A stretch of DNA of 64,000 bases from Pseudozyma flocculosa PF-1 (GCF_000417875.1 NW_006920869.1:1729759-1793758), one strand, 5' to 3'; numbered from the stretch's first letter, positions 22,657 through 34,714 are shown. The notes: a model not told the origin generated them from the sequence alone. Numbers and translations are program-made.

Positions 22657-23993
22657 CAGGCCACCCACACAGCGGGCCTTTCCCTTGGCTGGCAGGTTGG
22701 CTGGCGTCCATGCCACGCCCCGCCTTCCAGCCAATGCCACGCAGACAGAGAGTCAGGCAGGCTGACCGTCTGCGCCGCCCCTCACGCACGCACGTCACCT
22801 TTTTTCAGCCCCTTGCCCCGATGGCAGCTTTTGAAAAGGATCGGGAAGCATCGACACAACGGAATCGGGCCGATTTGAGGTCCATCCAAATGTCCAACAC
22901 TGCAGCACTCGCGACACTGCCTCTCTGGCTCGGGCTCTGCACCCTTCCACCACGTCGCCCGCAGCACCAGGTCTGGCACATCGACAGCAGAGGATCCACC
23001 CCTGTACGGATACCCCGGGCCATCTTGTCACGAGAGCGTCTCTCGCCGGCGGCGGACAGAGGGGAGGTTACCTCGCAGACGATCTTTCGGCAACGTCGGG
23101 TGGGGCTCGCGCGGAAACGATATGGTCCGTCCATCGAGCGCGCGCGTTTGCTCTCATCCCCAGCCACCCGCGCGCCTCCTCGTCAGCGACCGCTAAGTAC
23201 CGGTAGCCTGCTTCATGGAAGGCTTCCGAGAATGTTCCGACAGGCACTCTCTTAATCGCCGGCGTGACATCGACCAACCCGAGTCTCTCGCGACGGCGCC
23301 CGAGATGTCACGGCAGCAGCGCATCAAGGCAGCAGCGCATCACGGCAGCAGCGCTTGCACTGGCCATCACCACCAACGTCGATCAGTGGCGTCGTAGATG
23401 TTGGACGTGGACAGTCTCCAGGGTCTCCCTTCTCTCTCAGAGGACACCAGCCGCCTTTTTGGCGTCGGCTCTTGGGGCGCTTCGATCAGCAAGGACTCGA
23501 CTTTGACCTTTGGGTGGCCATGGGAAGGCGTGCGACGGACGGTATGGGATCGCCGTCATGCCAGACAACCGTCTCCGCCTGTTGATGTCTTGCGCTCCCG
23601 CCCTCCTCAATGTCTCGGTGTCGCCCCACTGGACCTCAGCCTTCGCCGGAGGACACTCGTGCTGACCTTGATCTTGGCCTTGCCCTTGACCTTCACCTGC
23701 CCTTGACCTTCACCTTCACCTCAACCCTCTCGCTCCTTCACTTTCGCCCCCTTCCTCTGCCCTGAAACCCCCGCCGCCATCCCCTCTCGCTCCCATTCAC
23801 CGTCTCTCCCAGCCATCACCTCACAGCCAGCTGCCCAGACCACAACCCGCTCCTCGATCTCCCATGCTTTGATATCAACGAACCAGACAGTCTTCACCGA
23901 GCCGTTCCCCAACCTCTCCCAAACCCCTCCACAACCACGGCCTCCTTATCCCCTTCATCCACTTCAGGCCGACCGACCACCGCATCCATCGCC

Positions 23994-26900
23994 ATGTCTG
24001 GTCTCGGCATCGACTTCGGGCAGGCTTATGAGCCTGATCCCGCCGCCGCCGGTTCCAACGAGCGCAGGCATGCTGCCAAGGCACGCCGCCAATCTCCCTC
24101 TTCCAGCGAGCAGCTACAGCAGCCGCAGCAACAACACCGTCAAGAACACCGGAAGAAGCGCCCATCTGCCACCCCAGCGAAATCGGAATCATCGCACCGC
24201 TCGACGGCCTTGCCGAAGAAGTCGAGCTTCAGCAAGCTGCGACGGCCCACGACGGATGACGAACGACTCGAAGCGCGGCGCGTTCGCATCGCCAGCGGCG
24301 AGCCCGGCGTGCTGGGCCACGGCGCTTACACGGACGAGGACTTCCTCTCGCCCTCGAGCGCAACCTACAGCTCGGGCTCGGAAGACTTTGTGATCCGTCG
24401 CAATCCTCCAGCAAGCCTATCGGCAGCCGTCATGACATTCGCAGCCTCGTCGCCACCGACCAACAGCGCCGGCGAGAGCATGCTCACTTCCGACGAGAAC
24501 TCGTCGCCCGGGACCGAGACGTCGGTGACAACCTTCTCCTCGGGGAGCAGCGGGAGGGGCAGATCCAAGGCGCTCAAGAAGTACGCTTCGCAGCCGCAGC
24601 TCTCTCGCTCCGGCACGACGAAGCTCGCCGCCAGCAACCGAGGTCCGCCGCCGGCCAACTCCAAAGCCGTCAGCAGAAGCCTCAGCTCCACCAGCCTATC
24701 GGCAAGCTACCGCTCCGACAGCGGCTCGAGCCTCGGTCGTTCCTCGGAGATCCCTCGCAGCGGCAGTCGCAACGGCTCTGCTCGCGGCCAGGCCCGAGGC
24801 TACGGTCGCGGCGGCGCTCGACTCGGCCGCAACGCCAGCAGCGCCGGCCAGGAGGAGGCTATGCAAGCGGAGGCGGACTCTAGCCGACTTGGGCAGCGGG
24901 ACCCTCAACGACGATCGGAGGCCAAGGCTGCACCGCCCGACCTGGCCAGTCGTATCACGGTCCAAGCCGTCCCGAGGCCCGCCTCGGTCCGGTCACTCGC
25001 ATCGTCATCGGAGAGCGGCAGCTCGTCCTTCGTTGGTCGTCCGTGCTTCGATGGACCCTCTCTGCTCTCAAGGATCTCGATGGACGACAGTCCTCCCGCC
25101 AGCTCCGTATCAGCCGGCGGCGAGACCGATGATGCCTCTCGTCCGACCCAATCTCGCCCTTCGAGCATGGTCGCCCCGATCAGCAACTCGACGACGAGCG
25201 ATCGTGGTGCGAACACCGTCGAACGACCTCAGCAGTGGCGTGTCGGCAGCTTCTACGCTCCGGATGGTCAAGAGACCGGCCGCATCGATGCGTATGGTAG
25301 GGTCAGCCGTGAAGTCTCGCGAGAGCCCACCGTCGTCAGCAAGCCGTCCACCGCCTCCGTGGCATCCAGCGGCGACCGCCTCTCGGCCCGGTCGAGAGCC
25401 AACAGCGTCGGTGCTCCACGTGCCAAGCTCATGACGAGCCCGTCCCAGGCCAACTCCGAGGCGGCAGCACCTCGACTGGCGGGCGCAGACGAGGAGGCTG
25501 CCAAGCCGAGCAATGCGGCCACCGCCAATGTCCGGACCATGTCGATGCGAAGCGCCCGCGGGCTCCGAGGCCTCGAGGGTGCCGAGCGCGGCGAGGCCAT
25601 GGTCAGCTACGATCGCCTCACCCGAGCCTTTGAGAGCGGCCTGCCCATCATGCCGGGCAACGTCGAGACCGCCGACCAGCAGAGCCTGCTCGCGTCGACC
25701 CAGATCGATTACAGCGAGGATGCGGTGCCGGGAGGCCCAAGAGGCGCGCGAATGTCGTCGTCGGTCAGCCAGGGCGTACTCGGCGCCGCCAGCGAAGCCA
25801 GGAGCGACGCGCTCCCCGCGAACGGCATCCGCAACCGTCCTCGACGGAGCCTGTCCGAAGCCGCTGCGTCTACCGTTGCTCTGGATCGCCAGGGAACCCT
25901 GCTCAGCACAGGCGCTAACCCGATCCGACGCTCCAAGGAGCTGAACCGGTTGCTGGGCAACTCGGGGCGCAAGCTGCCAGCCTCGGCCGCGTCGGGTGGC
26001 GAACTCCCCGGCAGCGACAGTGACAAAGGCAAGGCCAAGCTGCAGCGGTCCAACGCCGTCGGCAGCCAGGCGGCGCCGCCGGCCGCGCTCGAGCAGGGGA
26101 AGGCCAGCAAGGCGCGCGTCGAAGTCGATCTCGTCCTCGAGAGCGACCTGGTGGTGGAAGGCGGCACAATGACCGGCCGCATGCAGATCAAGCTGAGGAA
26201 GGGCGCCGACAAGGAGGGCGCAGTCATGCTGGCCCAGCCCAAGATCCGCGTCGTCGGTTTCGAGGAGCTGCTCAACGACGACACGAGGCACATCTTCTAC
26301 CATCATGCCTCCGTCATTGACGGCGACCGCAGCTCCGGAGGCCCGAGCGAACCTTACTACCTCCACGGCTCGCCCGACTTTTCCTCGCCAGAGGCTCGCG
26401 GGCACTCATCGCTGCCGTGCTACGAAGGCTCGCCGGACTTTGAGGGCTTCGCCGTCGGCAAGGAAGGCACCCACTCGATCCCTTTCAGCCTCGACCTGCC
26501 GATCGCCAAGGGCGCCAAGGGCAGCTACCGCGGAAAGAACGCCGTCGTGCGCTACATTGTCATCGGCTCGGTCAAGCTCAAGAGCTCCGGCGGGTCGAAC
26601 CGCTCGATTGCGCACTTCTACCGTCACGTCGAGCTCTATCCCTACCTGAACCCGGCCGTCGTCCTGTCGAGCGCGCCGCGACCGATCCAGGCCTCGACGA
26701 GCAAGGGCCTCTTCCTGGGCGGATCGGGCAAGGTCCACCTCACGGCATCGCTTCACCGCGCCACGTGGGTGGCGGGTCAGCGCGTCTATGTCAACGTCGC
26801 GGTCCACAACGAGACCAACAAGAAGATCAACAGCATGACGCTCTCGCTCATCCGGACCGTCACCCTCTACCGGCCGCGGCCGGAGCTCGACGTGGCCAAG

Positions 26901-29864
26901 CGAGCCGACGTCGATGGCTACTACGACCCGGACGCCTGCCAGACCTCGACCACGCGCAAGAAGATCACCGAAGAGGCGCTCGAGATGGGTCAGAAGGGGT
27001 CAAAGGGCGTCGTCACCGCCAAGGGATGGTGGACCGGCGTCGAGACTGGCGGCAGCGTCGACTTCTCCCACTACACGACCCTCCCCAGCGACGCGCTCTC
27101 CATCTCGCGCGGGCGGCACGTCGAGGTGACGTACGCCATCAAGGTGTCGGTCGGAAGCTCGCTCTCCTCGGACGTGTCGGTCGAGCTGCCCCTGCGCGTC
27201 GTCAACTTTGTCTCGCTCGACCCTCCGCCGCTGCGGGGCGGCAAGTCAAGCGGATCGTCGCCCGTCGGGCTGGACCGAGCCGACCGACTCAAAGGATGGG
27301 CTCAGCCCGCCGGCGCAGGCCTCGGGGTCGATCCGATGATCGCCAAGGTCAAGTCGATCGAGGCCCTGCGTAGCCCGGTCAAGTCTGAGCTCTCCTTGCA
27401 CGGCGGGCGAGGGAGTGGACCCGCGCCCCAGCCCACGACGCACGAGGAGAGCGAGCTCGAGCGCACCAAGCGGCTGCAGCACCAAAAGTCACTCGACTTT
27501 ATCAACCACGCCATCAGGAGCGCCGCGGCCCGTCGCGGCGTGGCGCCTCCGAGCGCCGAGTCAAGCCCGCTGGGCCTCGGCATCGCAATCTCGGACGAGG
27601 GCGAAGGACCATCCTCGGCAGCGGTGCAGCTTCAGCGCAACCTCGATCCGGCGGGACCCGCCAACAGCCTGGTGCACCGCTCGCCAGCTGCAGCCTCTTC
27701 TCCGGGCACGGCCTCGAGCATCGGGCCGATCCACCCGAGCTGCTTGCCGTACGACCGCGAGAGCCTGACATCGTCGCAGGGCTACAGGCCCGTGCCCAAG
27801 CTCCGCGTCATGAACGCGGCATCTGCCGACGAGGCCGGAGACGACGACTTTGACGGATCCGACCCGGACCGCACCCTCGGCCTCAATGACGAGTCGGTCG
27901 ACGAGGTGGATCTGGTCATCGGCTCCGCCAAGACGGACCGAGAGAACTCGCCAAACTTCCGTGACGTCCAGTACAGCCGCGCCGAGGATCCGGACCTCTC
28001 AATCTCGTTTGAGGAGTCGGCCGCCTTCGACGATGACGTTTACGAGAACGAGGAAGAGGACAAGGATGCGAGTGGCCACGAGCATGGCCGTGTCCAGGGC
28101 ATCGTGCACAACGTGGGTCGTCCCACGGCCTCCGTCGAAACCGAAGCTGGTCGCCATGACGACGACGACGACGACGACTGCATGGAGATGATCCCCGAGG
28201 CCGAAGACGAGGCCGACTTCTCCGCGACGCACGCGAATGCTTGGCGCAGGGAGCGCGACCAGGTCGAGGAGGAAGACTGGGAGACGGACGAGCAGGAGGA
28301 TGTCGCCGAGGTCTCGCAGCTGATGCAGGTCATCCCGCAAAGCAAGCCGCCGGTTGAGGAGCCCGAGATCGAGGAGACTCACACCGCCTCGCCGGCCATC
28401 GCGCCCCGAATCCAGCTCTCACCCTCGCCCAGACCGCCGGTAGCCGCACCCAACCCTCAAACCGTTACAGAGCAGCCGGAACGTGCTACGCCGCCAAAGG
28501 CAGCTCCTCGAGGCAGCATCGCCAAGCCTTCCGCAAGCGCGTCGCCCGCCAAGAGCCCTTCAGGCAGGCCGGTGCAGGCCTCGCTGCCGAAGGTCTCACC
28601 GACGATGGCATCGCCCGGCCCAACGGCGCCCCTGCGCATCCGAGCCAGGCCATCGTCGCCCGTCAAGCCGTCGTCGCCCGTCAAGCCGCCGACGCCGTCC
28701 TCGCCGCAGAAGCCGCAGCTCAAGACCAAGTCGAGCTTCACGTTTGCGACGGGCCAAAACCCGCTCAAGACGAACAGGGAGACGCCCAACATGTCGACGG
28801 CATCGACGGGGGCCTCTGCTACCCCTGTTCTGCGCGCCAAGGTCTCGCAGGACCAGATCGCCAGTCCACTCGTCCACAACCGATCGGCCAAGGAGCGAAT
28901 GGCACCGGCGGACGCTAAGATCGCTGCCGCCACCAAGTCGGCGGCACCCGCAGCGGCGCCGTCCCCTGCACCGAAGGCGGAGGAGATGCCACGCAAGCGT
29001 GGTGCTTCCTCGTCGTCTTCCAAGCGATCCAAGTCCGGTGCAGCTCGACGCAAGCAGGGTGGCGCCACCTCGGGCAGCGACACGCCTTCCGACACGACCG
29101 CCTCGTCGCCGGCCACTAGCTCTGGCGCAGACACGCCGGAGAGCGTCTGCAACGAGCTGCCCAGGTTCACTTCGACCGCCGCTGGGCGTCTCCGGGGCAT
29201 GAGCGTCTCTAGCCGCGACCAGGAGCAGGACCTGGGCCTCGAGACGGAAGACTTGGGCAAGGCCAAGACCGCGCCTTCGTCGGGGGCGCTGAGCGACCGC
29301 ATCTCGATGCTTCCTCGATCCGTCTCGTCGCGGGGCGAGCAGCTGACTCGTCCGGACAAGGTCGAGGGTGGCACGCTCAGGCACTCGGCGAGCACCACCG
29401 ACCTGGCCGATGGGACGCTGACGCGCTCCTCGAGCTCGCACACCCTGCGCGGCAGCTCAATTGTCGTTCCCTCGGTGCGCAACAAGATTGCTATGCTCGA
29501 GAACCGCAACCAGGCGCTCAAGGACTTCACGGGCGGAGGCGGAGGCGGCGGCGGAGGCGCCGTCAGCCGGACGCCACTGCGTGGCGGCATCCCGAGCAGC
29601 GTCAGCACCCCGACCTACGGAGGCGTCGTCGGCGGCGGCGGCGGTACGCCCGGTCGCGTGGCTCAGCTGGCGGCCTCGGCCGAAAAGGCAAAGCAGCAGC
29701 TGGCCAACACGACCTCGCCGCTCCGCCTCACGAGAAAGGAGAGCACGGCGTCCATCGCCTCTTCATCCGACGCCTCGTCCGCCCAGCCCGACTACCTCAA
29801 ACGGTCCACCTCGATCATGAGCTTCAAGGCCCCCGTACTGCGCAGCGTCCAGCAGCAGCAGTAG
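23994..29864 (+). CDS. Giant arrestin-fold protein
   Basis: A single exon of 1956 residues, start in CGCCATGT context. Arrestin-related proteins link membrane cargo to Rsp5-type ubiquitin ligases or act as signalling scaffolds. Seen: residues 1 to about 700 are Ser/Arg-rich and disordered. Arrestin_N-like strands start at about 705 (VEVDLVLESDLVVEGG) and arrestin_C-like ones at about 909 (GKVHLTASLHRATWVAGQRVYVNVAVHN). The fold ends near 1080 (ELPLRVVNFVSLDPP). After it come an Asp/Glu-rich part (about 1280-1450), a Pro/Ser/Ala-rich part with two adjacent SSPVKP units (S-P-x-K, a CDK-type phosphosite form; an 18-bp duplication at 28653-28688), a Gly run and a QQQ end. I noticed no PPxY motif, the usual Rsp5 docking site, so the ubiquitin-adaptor role is uncertain. 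The arrestin core is under a fifth of the protein. Confidence 0.85.
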   Translation: MSGLGIDFGQAYEPDPAAAGSNERRHAAKARRQSPSSSEQLQQPQQQHRQEHRKKRPSATPAKSESSHRSTALPKKSSFSKLRRPTTDDERLEARRVRIASGEPGVLGHGAYTDEDFLSPSSATYSSGSEDFVIRRNPPASLSAAVMTFAASSPPTNSAGESMLTSDENSSPGTETSVTTFSSGSSGRGRSKALKKYASQPQLSRSGTTKLAASNRGPPPANSKAVSRSLSSTSLSASYRSDSGSSLGRSSEIPRSGSRNGSARGQARGYGRGGARLGRNASSAGQEEAMQAEADSSRLGQRDPQRRSEAKAAPPDLASRITVQAVPRPASVRSLASSSESGSSSFVGRPCFDGPSLLSRISMDDSPPASSVSAGGETDDASRPTQSRPSSMVAPISNSTTSDRGANTVERPQQWRVGSFYAPDGQETGRIDAYGRVSREVSREPTVVSKPSTASVASSGDRLSARSRANSVGAPRAKLMTSPSQANSEAAAPRLAGADEEAAKPSNAATANVRTMSMRSARGLRGLEGAERGEAMVSYDRLTRAFESGLPIMPGNVETADQQSLLASTQIDYSEDAVPGGPRGARMSSSVSQGVLGAASEARSDALPANGIRNRPRRSLSEAAASTVALDRQGTLLSTGANPIRRSKELNRLLGNSGRKLPASAASGGELPGSDSDKGKAKLQRSNAVGSQAAPPAALEQGKASKARVEVDLVLESDLVVEGGTMTGRMQIKLRKGADKEGAVMLAQPKIRVVGFEELLNDDTRHIFYHHASVIDGDRSSGGPSEPYYLHGSPDFSSPEARGHSSLPCYEGSPDFEGFAVGKEGTHSIPFSLDLPIAKGAKGSYRGKNAVVRYIVIGSVKLKSSGGSNRSIAHFYRHVELYPYLNPAVVLSSAPRPIQASTSKGLFLGGSGKVHLTASLHRATWVAGQRVYVNVAVHNETNKKINSMTLSLIRTVTLYRPRPELDVAKRADVDGYYDPDACQTSTTRKKITEEALEMGQKGSKGVVTAKGWWTGVETGGSVDFSHYTTLPSDALSISRGRHVEVTYAIKVSVGSSLSSDVSVELPLRVVNFVSLDPPPLRGGKSSGSSPVGLDRADRLKGWAQPAGAGLGVDPMIAKVKSIEALRSPVKSELSLHGGRGSGPAPQPTTHEESELERTKRLQHQKSLDFINHAIRSAAARRGVAPPSAESSPLGLGIAISDEGEGPSSAAVQLQRNLDPAGPANSLVHRSPAAASSPGTASSIGPIHPSCLPYDRESLTSSQGYRPVPKLRVMNAASADEAGDDDFDGSDPDRTLGLNDESVDEVDLVIGSAKTDRENSPNFRDVQYSRAEDPDLSISFEESAAFDDDVYENEEEDKDASGHEHGRVQGIVHNVGRPTASVETEAGRHDDDDDDDCMEMIPEAEDEADFSATHANAWRRERDQVEEEDWETDEQEDVAEVSQLMQVIPQSKPPVEEPEIEETHTASPAIAPRIQLSPSPRPPVAAPNPQTVTEQPERATPPKAAPRGSIAKPSASASPAKSPSGRPVQASLPKVSPTMASPGPTAPLRIRARPSSPVKPSSPVKPPTPSSPQKPQLKTKSSFTFATGQNPLKTNRETPNMSTASTGASATPVLRAKVSQDQIASPLVHNRSAKERMAPADAKIAAATKSAAPAAAPSPAPKAEEMPRKRGASSSSSKRSKSGAARRKQGGATSGSDTPSDTTASSPATSSGADTPESVCNELPRFTSTAAGRLRGMSVSSRDQEQDLGLETEDLGKAKTAPSSGALSDRISMLPRSVSSRGEQLTRPDKVEGGTLRHSASTTDLADGTLTRSSSSHTLRGSSIVVPSVRNKIAMLENRNQALKDFTGGGGGGGGGAVSRTPLRGGIPSSVSTPTYGGVVGGGGGTPGRVAQLAASAEKAKQQLANTTSPLRLTRKESTASIASSSDASSAQPDYLKRSTSIMSFKAPVLRSVQQQQ
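28653..28688 (+). repeat. 18-bp in-frame tandem duplication (SSPVKP x2)
   Basis: Two identical adjacent 18-bp units encode SSPVKP twice in the C-terminal tail of the arrestin-like protein. Confidence 0.9.
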
Positions 29865-32800
29865 GAGCAGCAGCGGCGGCGGTAGCAGCCAACAAGGGCT
29901 TGCACTTCGTCGACGAACCCAGCTGCTCTATCTGTTCCCTTTCCCCACTCCGATCCACCCATGGACGTTGCCTCTGTCGCGCCGTGTTGATCGACCGTGT
30001 TTCTCGTCCCCGGTATCTTCCCCTGTGCTCCCAGACACACACACTCCTTCCGCTGCTGCCCCTCGTCGACCACCGAGTCTCTACCACGCACGCTCCTTTC
30101 AACCCCTCGCCCTTCAGCATCCGACCGCTCTTTTCAATCGCTTCGCAGCTCAGCCTGTTTGTCCAGATCCTCCCGCACTGTCCTTTCCCGGCCTGTTGAA
30201 TCCGTACCTATCTGGCACACCATCTAAGCTTGCCCATCTCGTGGCGACTGTGCGAGTCTGACGTCGACCGAGGCCAAACGAACGCGGACCTCGACGGCGT
30301 TGACGAGGCGGGCATCTTGCCAACGGCATCGAACCGAGGTCCGGCGTCTTATGACGAGGAGGCACACAAAAGGGTCCATCCAGCCCAGGGCCGGCCAGGC
30401 CGACAGGCCAAGCGGGGATAAAGTTTTCGCCCAAACCGTCGTGTCGGTCGGTTCGGTACCTGCTTCCAAGCCCTGCCTTGGCTTGGCCTGGCAGGACGGG
30501 CCGCAACGTACATGCCGTGACCAGTCCCCGCGAGGTTGGATGAGGACACTCTCCTTGATGCCTGCGGTAAGGCCCTGGTGTTCGCTTCGGCGTCTTCTTC
30601 TCTTTGCTCTCGACGAAAGACGGTCGCCGTCGTCGCCCAAAGGCAGGCGAAGGGTCGACGGCGAATCGCAGCACGCAGGGTCTCTGGGCTTGCCCACGGC
30701 AGCGGGCCCGTACGTCTTGACGGGCCAGGCCTTTCGTCGATCGATGTGCGCGCATCGAGACATGCCTGGCCCACAGGCGAGTTGCAGGCGAGGTTCTGCG
30801 TCCCAGGAACCAAGCAAGGCTCGGACCCTGGATCGATCCGGCTCAACTTGCTCGCAGCCCGCTTTCACCGGCGCGCCACGGTTGCTTGCTTGCTGGCCTG
30901 CCTGCCTGTCTTTGTCTGTCGTGTGAGGAAGCGCGGCGGTCATGGAGCGGCGTGGCTTTCCCGCTCACCGACCGCTGCTTCGGACCGAGGCCAGAGCGCC
31001 TCTTCCGTACGTGTGCGTGGGCGCGTGAACCGGTGGATGCCGCAGTCGCGAGGCCCAGCCAGCCAGCCGGCTCAACGAAAAACGAACCGGAAGCGGACCT
31101 TGAATACCGCTGCCGACGGACAACCGGGTGACAGGCCGAAAGCGGAGCCGTCCAATAATCTGCTCAGCCCCGCCCAACGGCGGACGCGGCCGGGGGCGAT
31201 GAAAGGAGAAAGACAGCCAGGCCTCGCCGAGATCCGACCAGGGAGGCTGCGATTACGCGTTGGGTCAATCGTTGCGCGGGTCGTCGCTTCCCAGCTTCCG
31301 TGCTCCCTTTCAAGCAGTTGGCACCCCCCGATCGATGCTCGAGGCTGCGCTGAGGTCGAGATCGAGTTGCCGCCCGATCTCGCGGGCTCGCCTCGGTCCT
31401 TCTCTTCAGGCCGCCAATGGATGATCATGTCGACGGGCAATGCGACGGTGCGGCGTGGCGTTGACCTGCTGCAGGCCTTGCTCGCTGCTGAACGACGATG
31501 GTCTTGCGTCTGATCAAGGGTCCGATCGTGCGCCGGCTGCAAGCTGCAAGCAACCAGGCATGGGCAGGCCCACGCGGTGCGGCTCGGTGCTCGAACGGCT
31601 CAGGTGGCGCGACCCGTCCAACGCGGGTGCAGTCGGAGAAGACCCAGCCAGCCAGCAAGCTGAGCAGCAGGGGGGGTCCATGGTACAGATGGTGGGAAGG
31701 CAACGACGGGATCGGCGTGTAGGACGCCCGTCCAAAGTCGAGATGGCCCGCCGTGCGAAGGCTCTCGTGACGTCTCGTGAAGGTGGGGTTACGCCGCTCG
31801 CCGCGGTCGGAGCGAAAGCGCCCGTCGACGGTCGACGCTACGCTGGGCTTTCAGCATCACGGCGGCACGGCGGCACGGCGGCACGCAGCCATCCACCGCC
31901 TCTCCGAGCACAGCCTCCGGAAGTGGCCCGCCCGGCCCCGGTGAAAGCCCTGTGGGCCACTCTTCTCGCCGCCATCCCAGCGCTGAGCTCGCCATCTCGT
32001 GGCATGCCACGCAGCGACGGTTGCCGCACGAGCCTACCGCTCCGACCATCGGTCGAGGGCTGGTATCACGCCGGACCTCCCATGACGCTCTGCTGGGGAT
32101 CGGCACACGCCAGGCCGAGCCGCGTCCAAGCATCCTCGCCCGCCGCCAAAGCAGCCGTCCGTCGCGACGGTGGTGATGATGATGGTTCCATCCATCGACC
32201 GGGACTGAGATGCCCCTGAGCGGACCCTTTGTTCCCCGCAGCCGCGCCAATCCGGCTCGATATGGCAATTCCGACGACGGAGTGCTAACATCAAGAAGGG
32301 CTTCGCCAGTCTAAGAGTGATGGCGACGAGGGGAAGTCGAGAATCGAGCCCCTTTCTCTTGCAAGATCGGGCCAGCAAAAGAGTCGGCTGGCTAGCAGGC
32401 GCGCTGAGCGAGAGGGGGAAAGCCGCAGGCAAGCAGCCGGCACCGGCGGTGGAGAGCCGCCCCCTCGCCTCTCTTTGCCTGGCCCAGCCGCCCGCCCAAC
32501 CGCGGCGATGCCTGGCCAGGTGGCCTCCCCTCTTCTTGGCTTACGGGCTCTACCAAGCCTACACTCTTTTCCGCTCTCTCTGCAGAAGCAAGCTTGCTTC
32601 TACACGGCTTGGCGAGGCTGCCATCGGATCGCATCCGTTTCCCCATGTTGCGACGAGAACGAAATAAGGGCAGGCGCAGAGCGAGCAGGACGAGGCTGCC
32701 GGGAGATCCGACGCCGCCGCCGCCCTCACCCGGCCGCGCCGCCTTGGCCCCGGCCTGTCACTCGAACAGACGACGCCGCCGCGGACACAGAGCTCGGATC

Positions 32801-34122
32801 AGTCCCTGGACATCGTCTTCCGCGGTCTCCTCTCGTCGACGAGCACTGTCGTTGGCGGTGGGCATCGTGGTATAGGCAGGCGACGACGGCGAGAGCGAGG
32901 AAGCGGTGAGGGAGGGTCCGCCGGCCAGAATAGCGCTCAGGTGCCCCCCCGGCGGGATTTTTTTTTTCTTTTTCATTTCTCGTTTTCCCGCTTCCCTCTG
33001 CCTCCCCTTTCCCTGGGCGGTGCCTGTCGGCCCAGAGAAGAAGCAGGCAGGCTGAGTGTGTGACTGCAGCGCGAGAGAGAGAGAAGAGAGAGGTGGGCCA
33101 GCGGATGCGTGCCGTTGGGTGTGACTTCTTCGCAAGCCCGCCCGCCCCCGCCTTGCATCCAGGCATGCCGTACCTCCGTTCCCGCCTCCCAACCCAACAC
33201 TCACACATCCCCCCCCCCATCGCCCATCTCGTCACCATCTTCTTTCCTTTCACCGCCAAACCCACGACCAAACACCTCGTCCCATCCTCACCGTCATCGT
33301 CTAGCCCGCTTCCGCCCATACGCGACCCCCCACCGTCGTCGCTCGTAATCTCTACCACCACCACGCCGACAACGCCAGCCTCTCACCGACGTGCCAACCT
33401 CTCGCTCCTTGCTCCCCTGACTTCGCCGTCTACCTCAATCTGCTCTCCGTCCAACCTGCCTATCTCCTGCTTGCAACTTTTCGCTGCGCTGGACCATCGC
33501 CTCTGCAACGCACAGACACACGCACGGTCTCGTGTATCATACATTCAACCTCCATCTCAGACCCGACCTCCTCCTCTCGACCCCGCTCGGCCTCTGGTGA
33601 GGTCGAAATTCCGGCTGTTTCCGTCCAGCCTGCACCCAAAGACCACGCAGGCCATCGATACACGAGCAGGCTCATCCTGCACATCGCCACACTCCTCTCT
33701 TTAGCCTCGCTCTACTGCGACGACACCGCCCGCCGTTGCCCCTCGACCTTTATCTCGGCCGCCGCCTCAGCTTTTCGCTGCAAACTAGCAGATCGACCGA
33801 CCCGCCTTTCCTACGCCCAGCATCGCACGACGATGGAAGTCGCTTAGAGTTCACCTACACTGCCACCTTACCCGCCGCCTTCTCCGTACCCCGTCCTACA
33901 TCCTACTCCAGCTCAAGCGGCGGCCCTTTCGGCAGTTCTCGCTCCGCCCGTCTGAGCCAGTTGTTTGCAGACGACCCGGTACGTCAGACCAGCATCTCCC
34001 CGTCCTTGCGGCTGTCATTCTGCTTTTGCAGGTTCGCCTGGACAAGAGGGCTTCCGACTGACCTTCCCGCTCCTTGTTTCTCAACCTCTGCCCGTGCATC
34101 CGAGCAGGTTGCAGCCCCTCCG
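29865..34122. other. Gene-poor region before the glutamine-rich gene
   Basis: About 3.8 kb with no supportable gene. It includes an 8-bp tandem repeat (GGCGGCAC x3, 31861-31884). From about 33130 to 33950 there is C/T-rich sequence that is probably the promoter and long 5' UTR of the gene at 34715. A plausible 5'-UTR intron has donor GTACGT at 33979 and acceptor TTTTGCAG ending at 34031. Open frames up to about 325 codons lack domains and coding bias. Confidence 0.4.
31861..31884 (+). repeat. GGCGGCAC x3 tandem repeat
   Basis: Three perfect 8-bp units in non-coding DNA. Confidence 0.85.
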
Positions 34123-34244
34123 NNNNNNNNNNNNNNNNNNNNNNNNNNNNNNNNNNNNNNNNNNNNNNNNNNNNNNNNNNNNNNNNNNNNNNNNNNNNNN
34201 NNNNNNNNNNNNNNNNNNNNNNNNNNNNNNNNNNNNNNNNNNNN
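34123..34244. other. Assembly gap (122 N)
   Basis: The gap falls in or beside the 5' end of the glutamine-rich gene and prevents a firm call of its first exon. Confidence 0.95.
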
Positions 34245-34714
34245 CCTACTCGTCTGCGTGTGAGGCCGTTTGGCGCTCGCGCAGATCATCAACGACCATC
34301 ACGAGCTCGCAGCAGCCGTCGTCGGCGGCCACGGCGGAGAGCCGGCCTGGATCAAGCGCAGGTTCGTCTGTCCCCCTCTACCACCAAGGCGTCGATCCGC
34401 GCCAAGCCGCCCAGCCCGGGGCTGCTCTCGCCCTTGTGGACCTCTCGCAGCTCGACATCCCCGCGCGAGAGTCCGCGCCCAGGCCCATCGCTCCTTGTCC
34501 TTCCAACGGCGCCATCAGGCGAAACGCGAATCGGCGCTCGACCAACCCCGATCACCTGGTGGCGGGACAGCAGTTCCCCCAGTTCATATTTCCAGAAGTG
34601 GCAGCTCCATCTTACACGTTGGATCACCAGGCAACCGGCTTCGAGGCCGCCGAGCAGCGCCAGCACCAGAGAGTCCCGAGGTCCCCAGTCGCTTTCCACG
34701 CGCATGCCCGTGCG

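Larger units (their letters stand above)
21944..23993. other. Divergent promoter region between GT31 and arrestin-like genes
   Basis: A 2.05-kb region serving two divergent genes. It holds a (TGG)14 run, a (CAG)7-(CGTG) compound repeat and, from about 23600 to 23990, a pyrimidine-rich leader with repeated CCTTGAC/CCTTCAC words before the arrestin start. No gene recognised. Confidence 0.5.

Noticed and set aside
31440..32219. 259-codon plus-strand open frame with an AT-hook-like RVGRPSK segment
   Set aside because: The single GRP word is weak; the rest looks like random GC-rich translation and there is no good start context.
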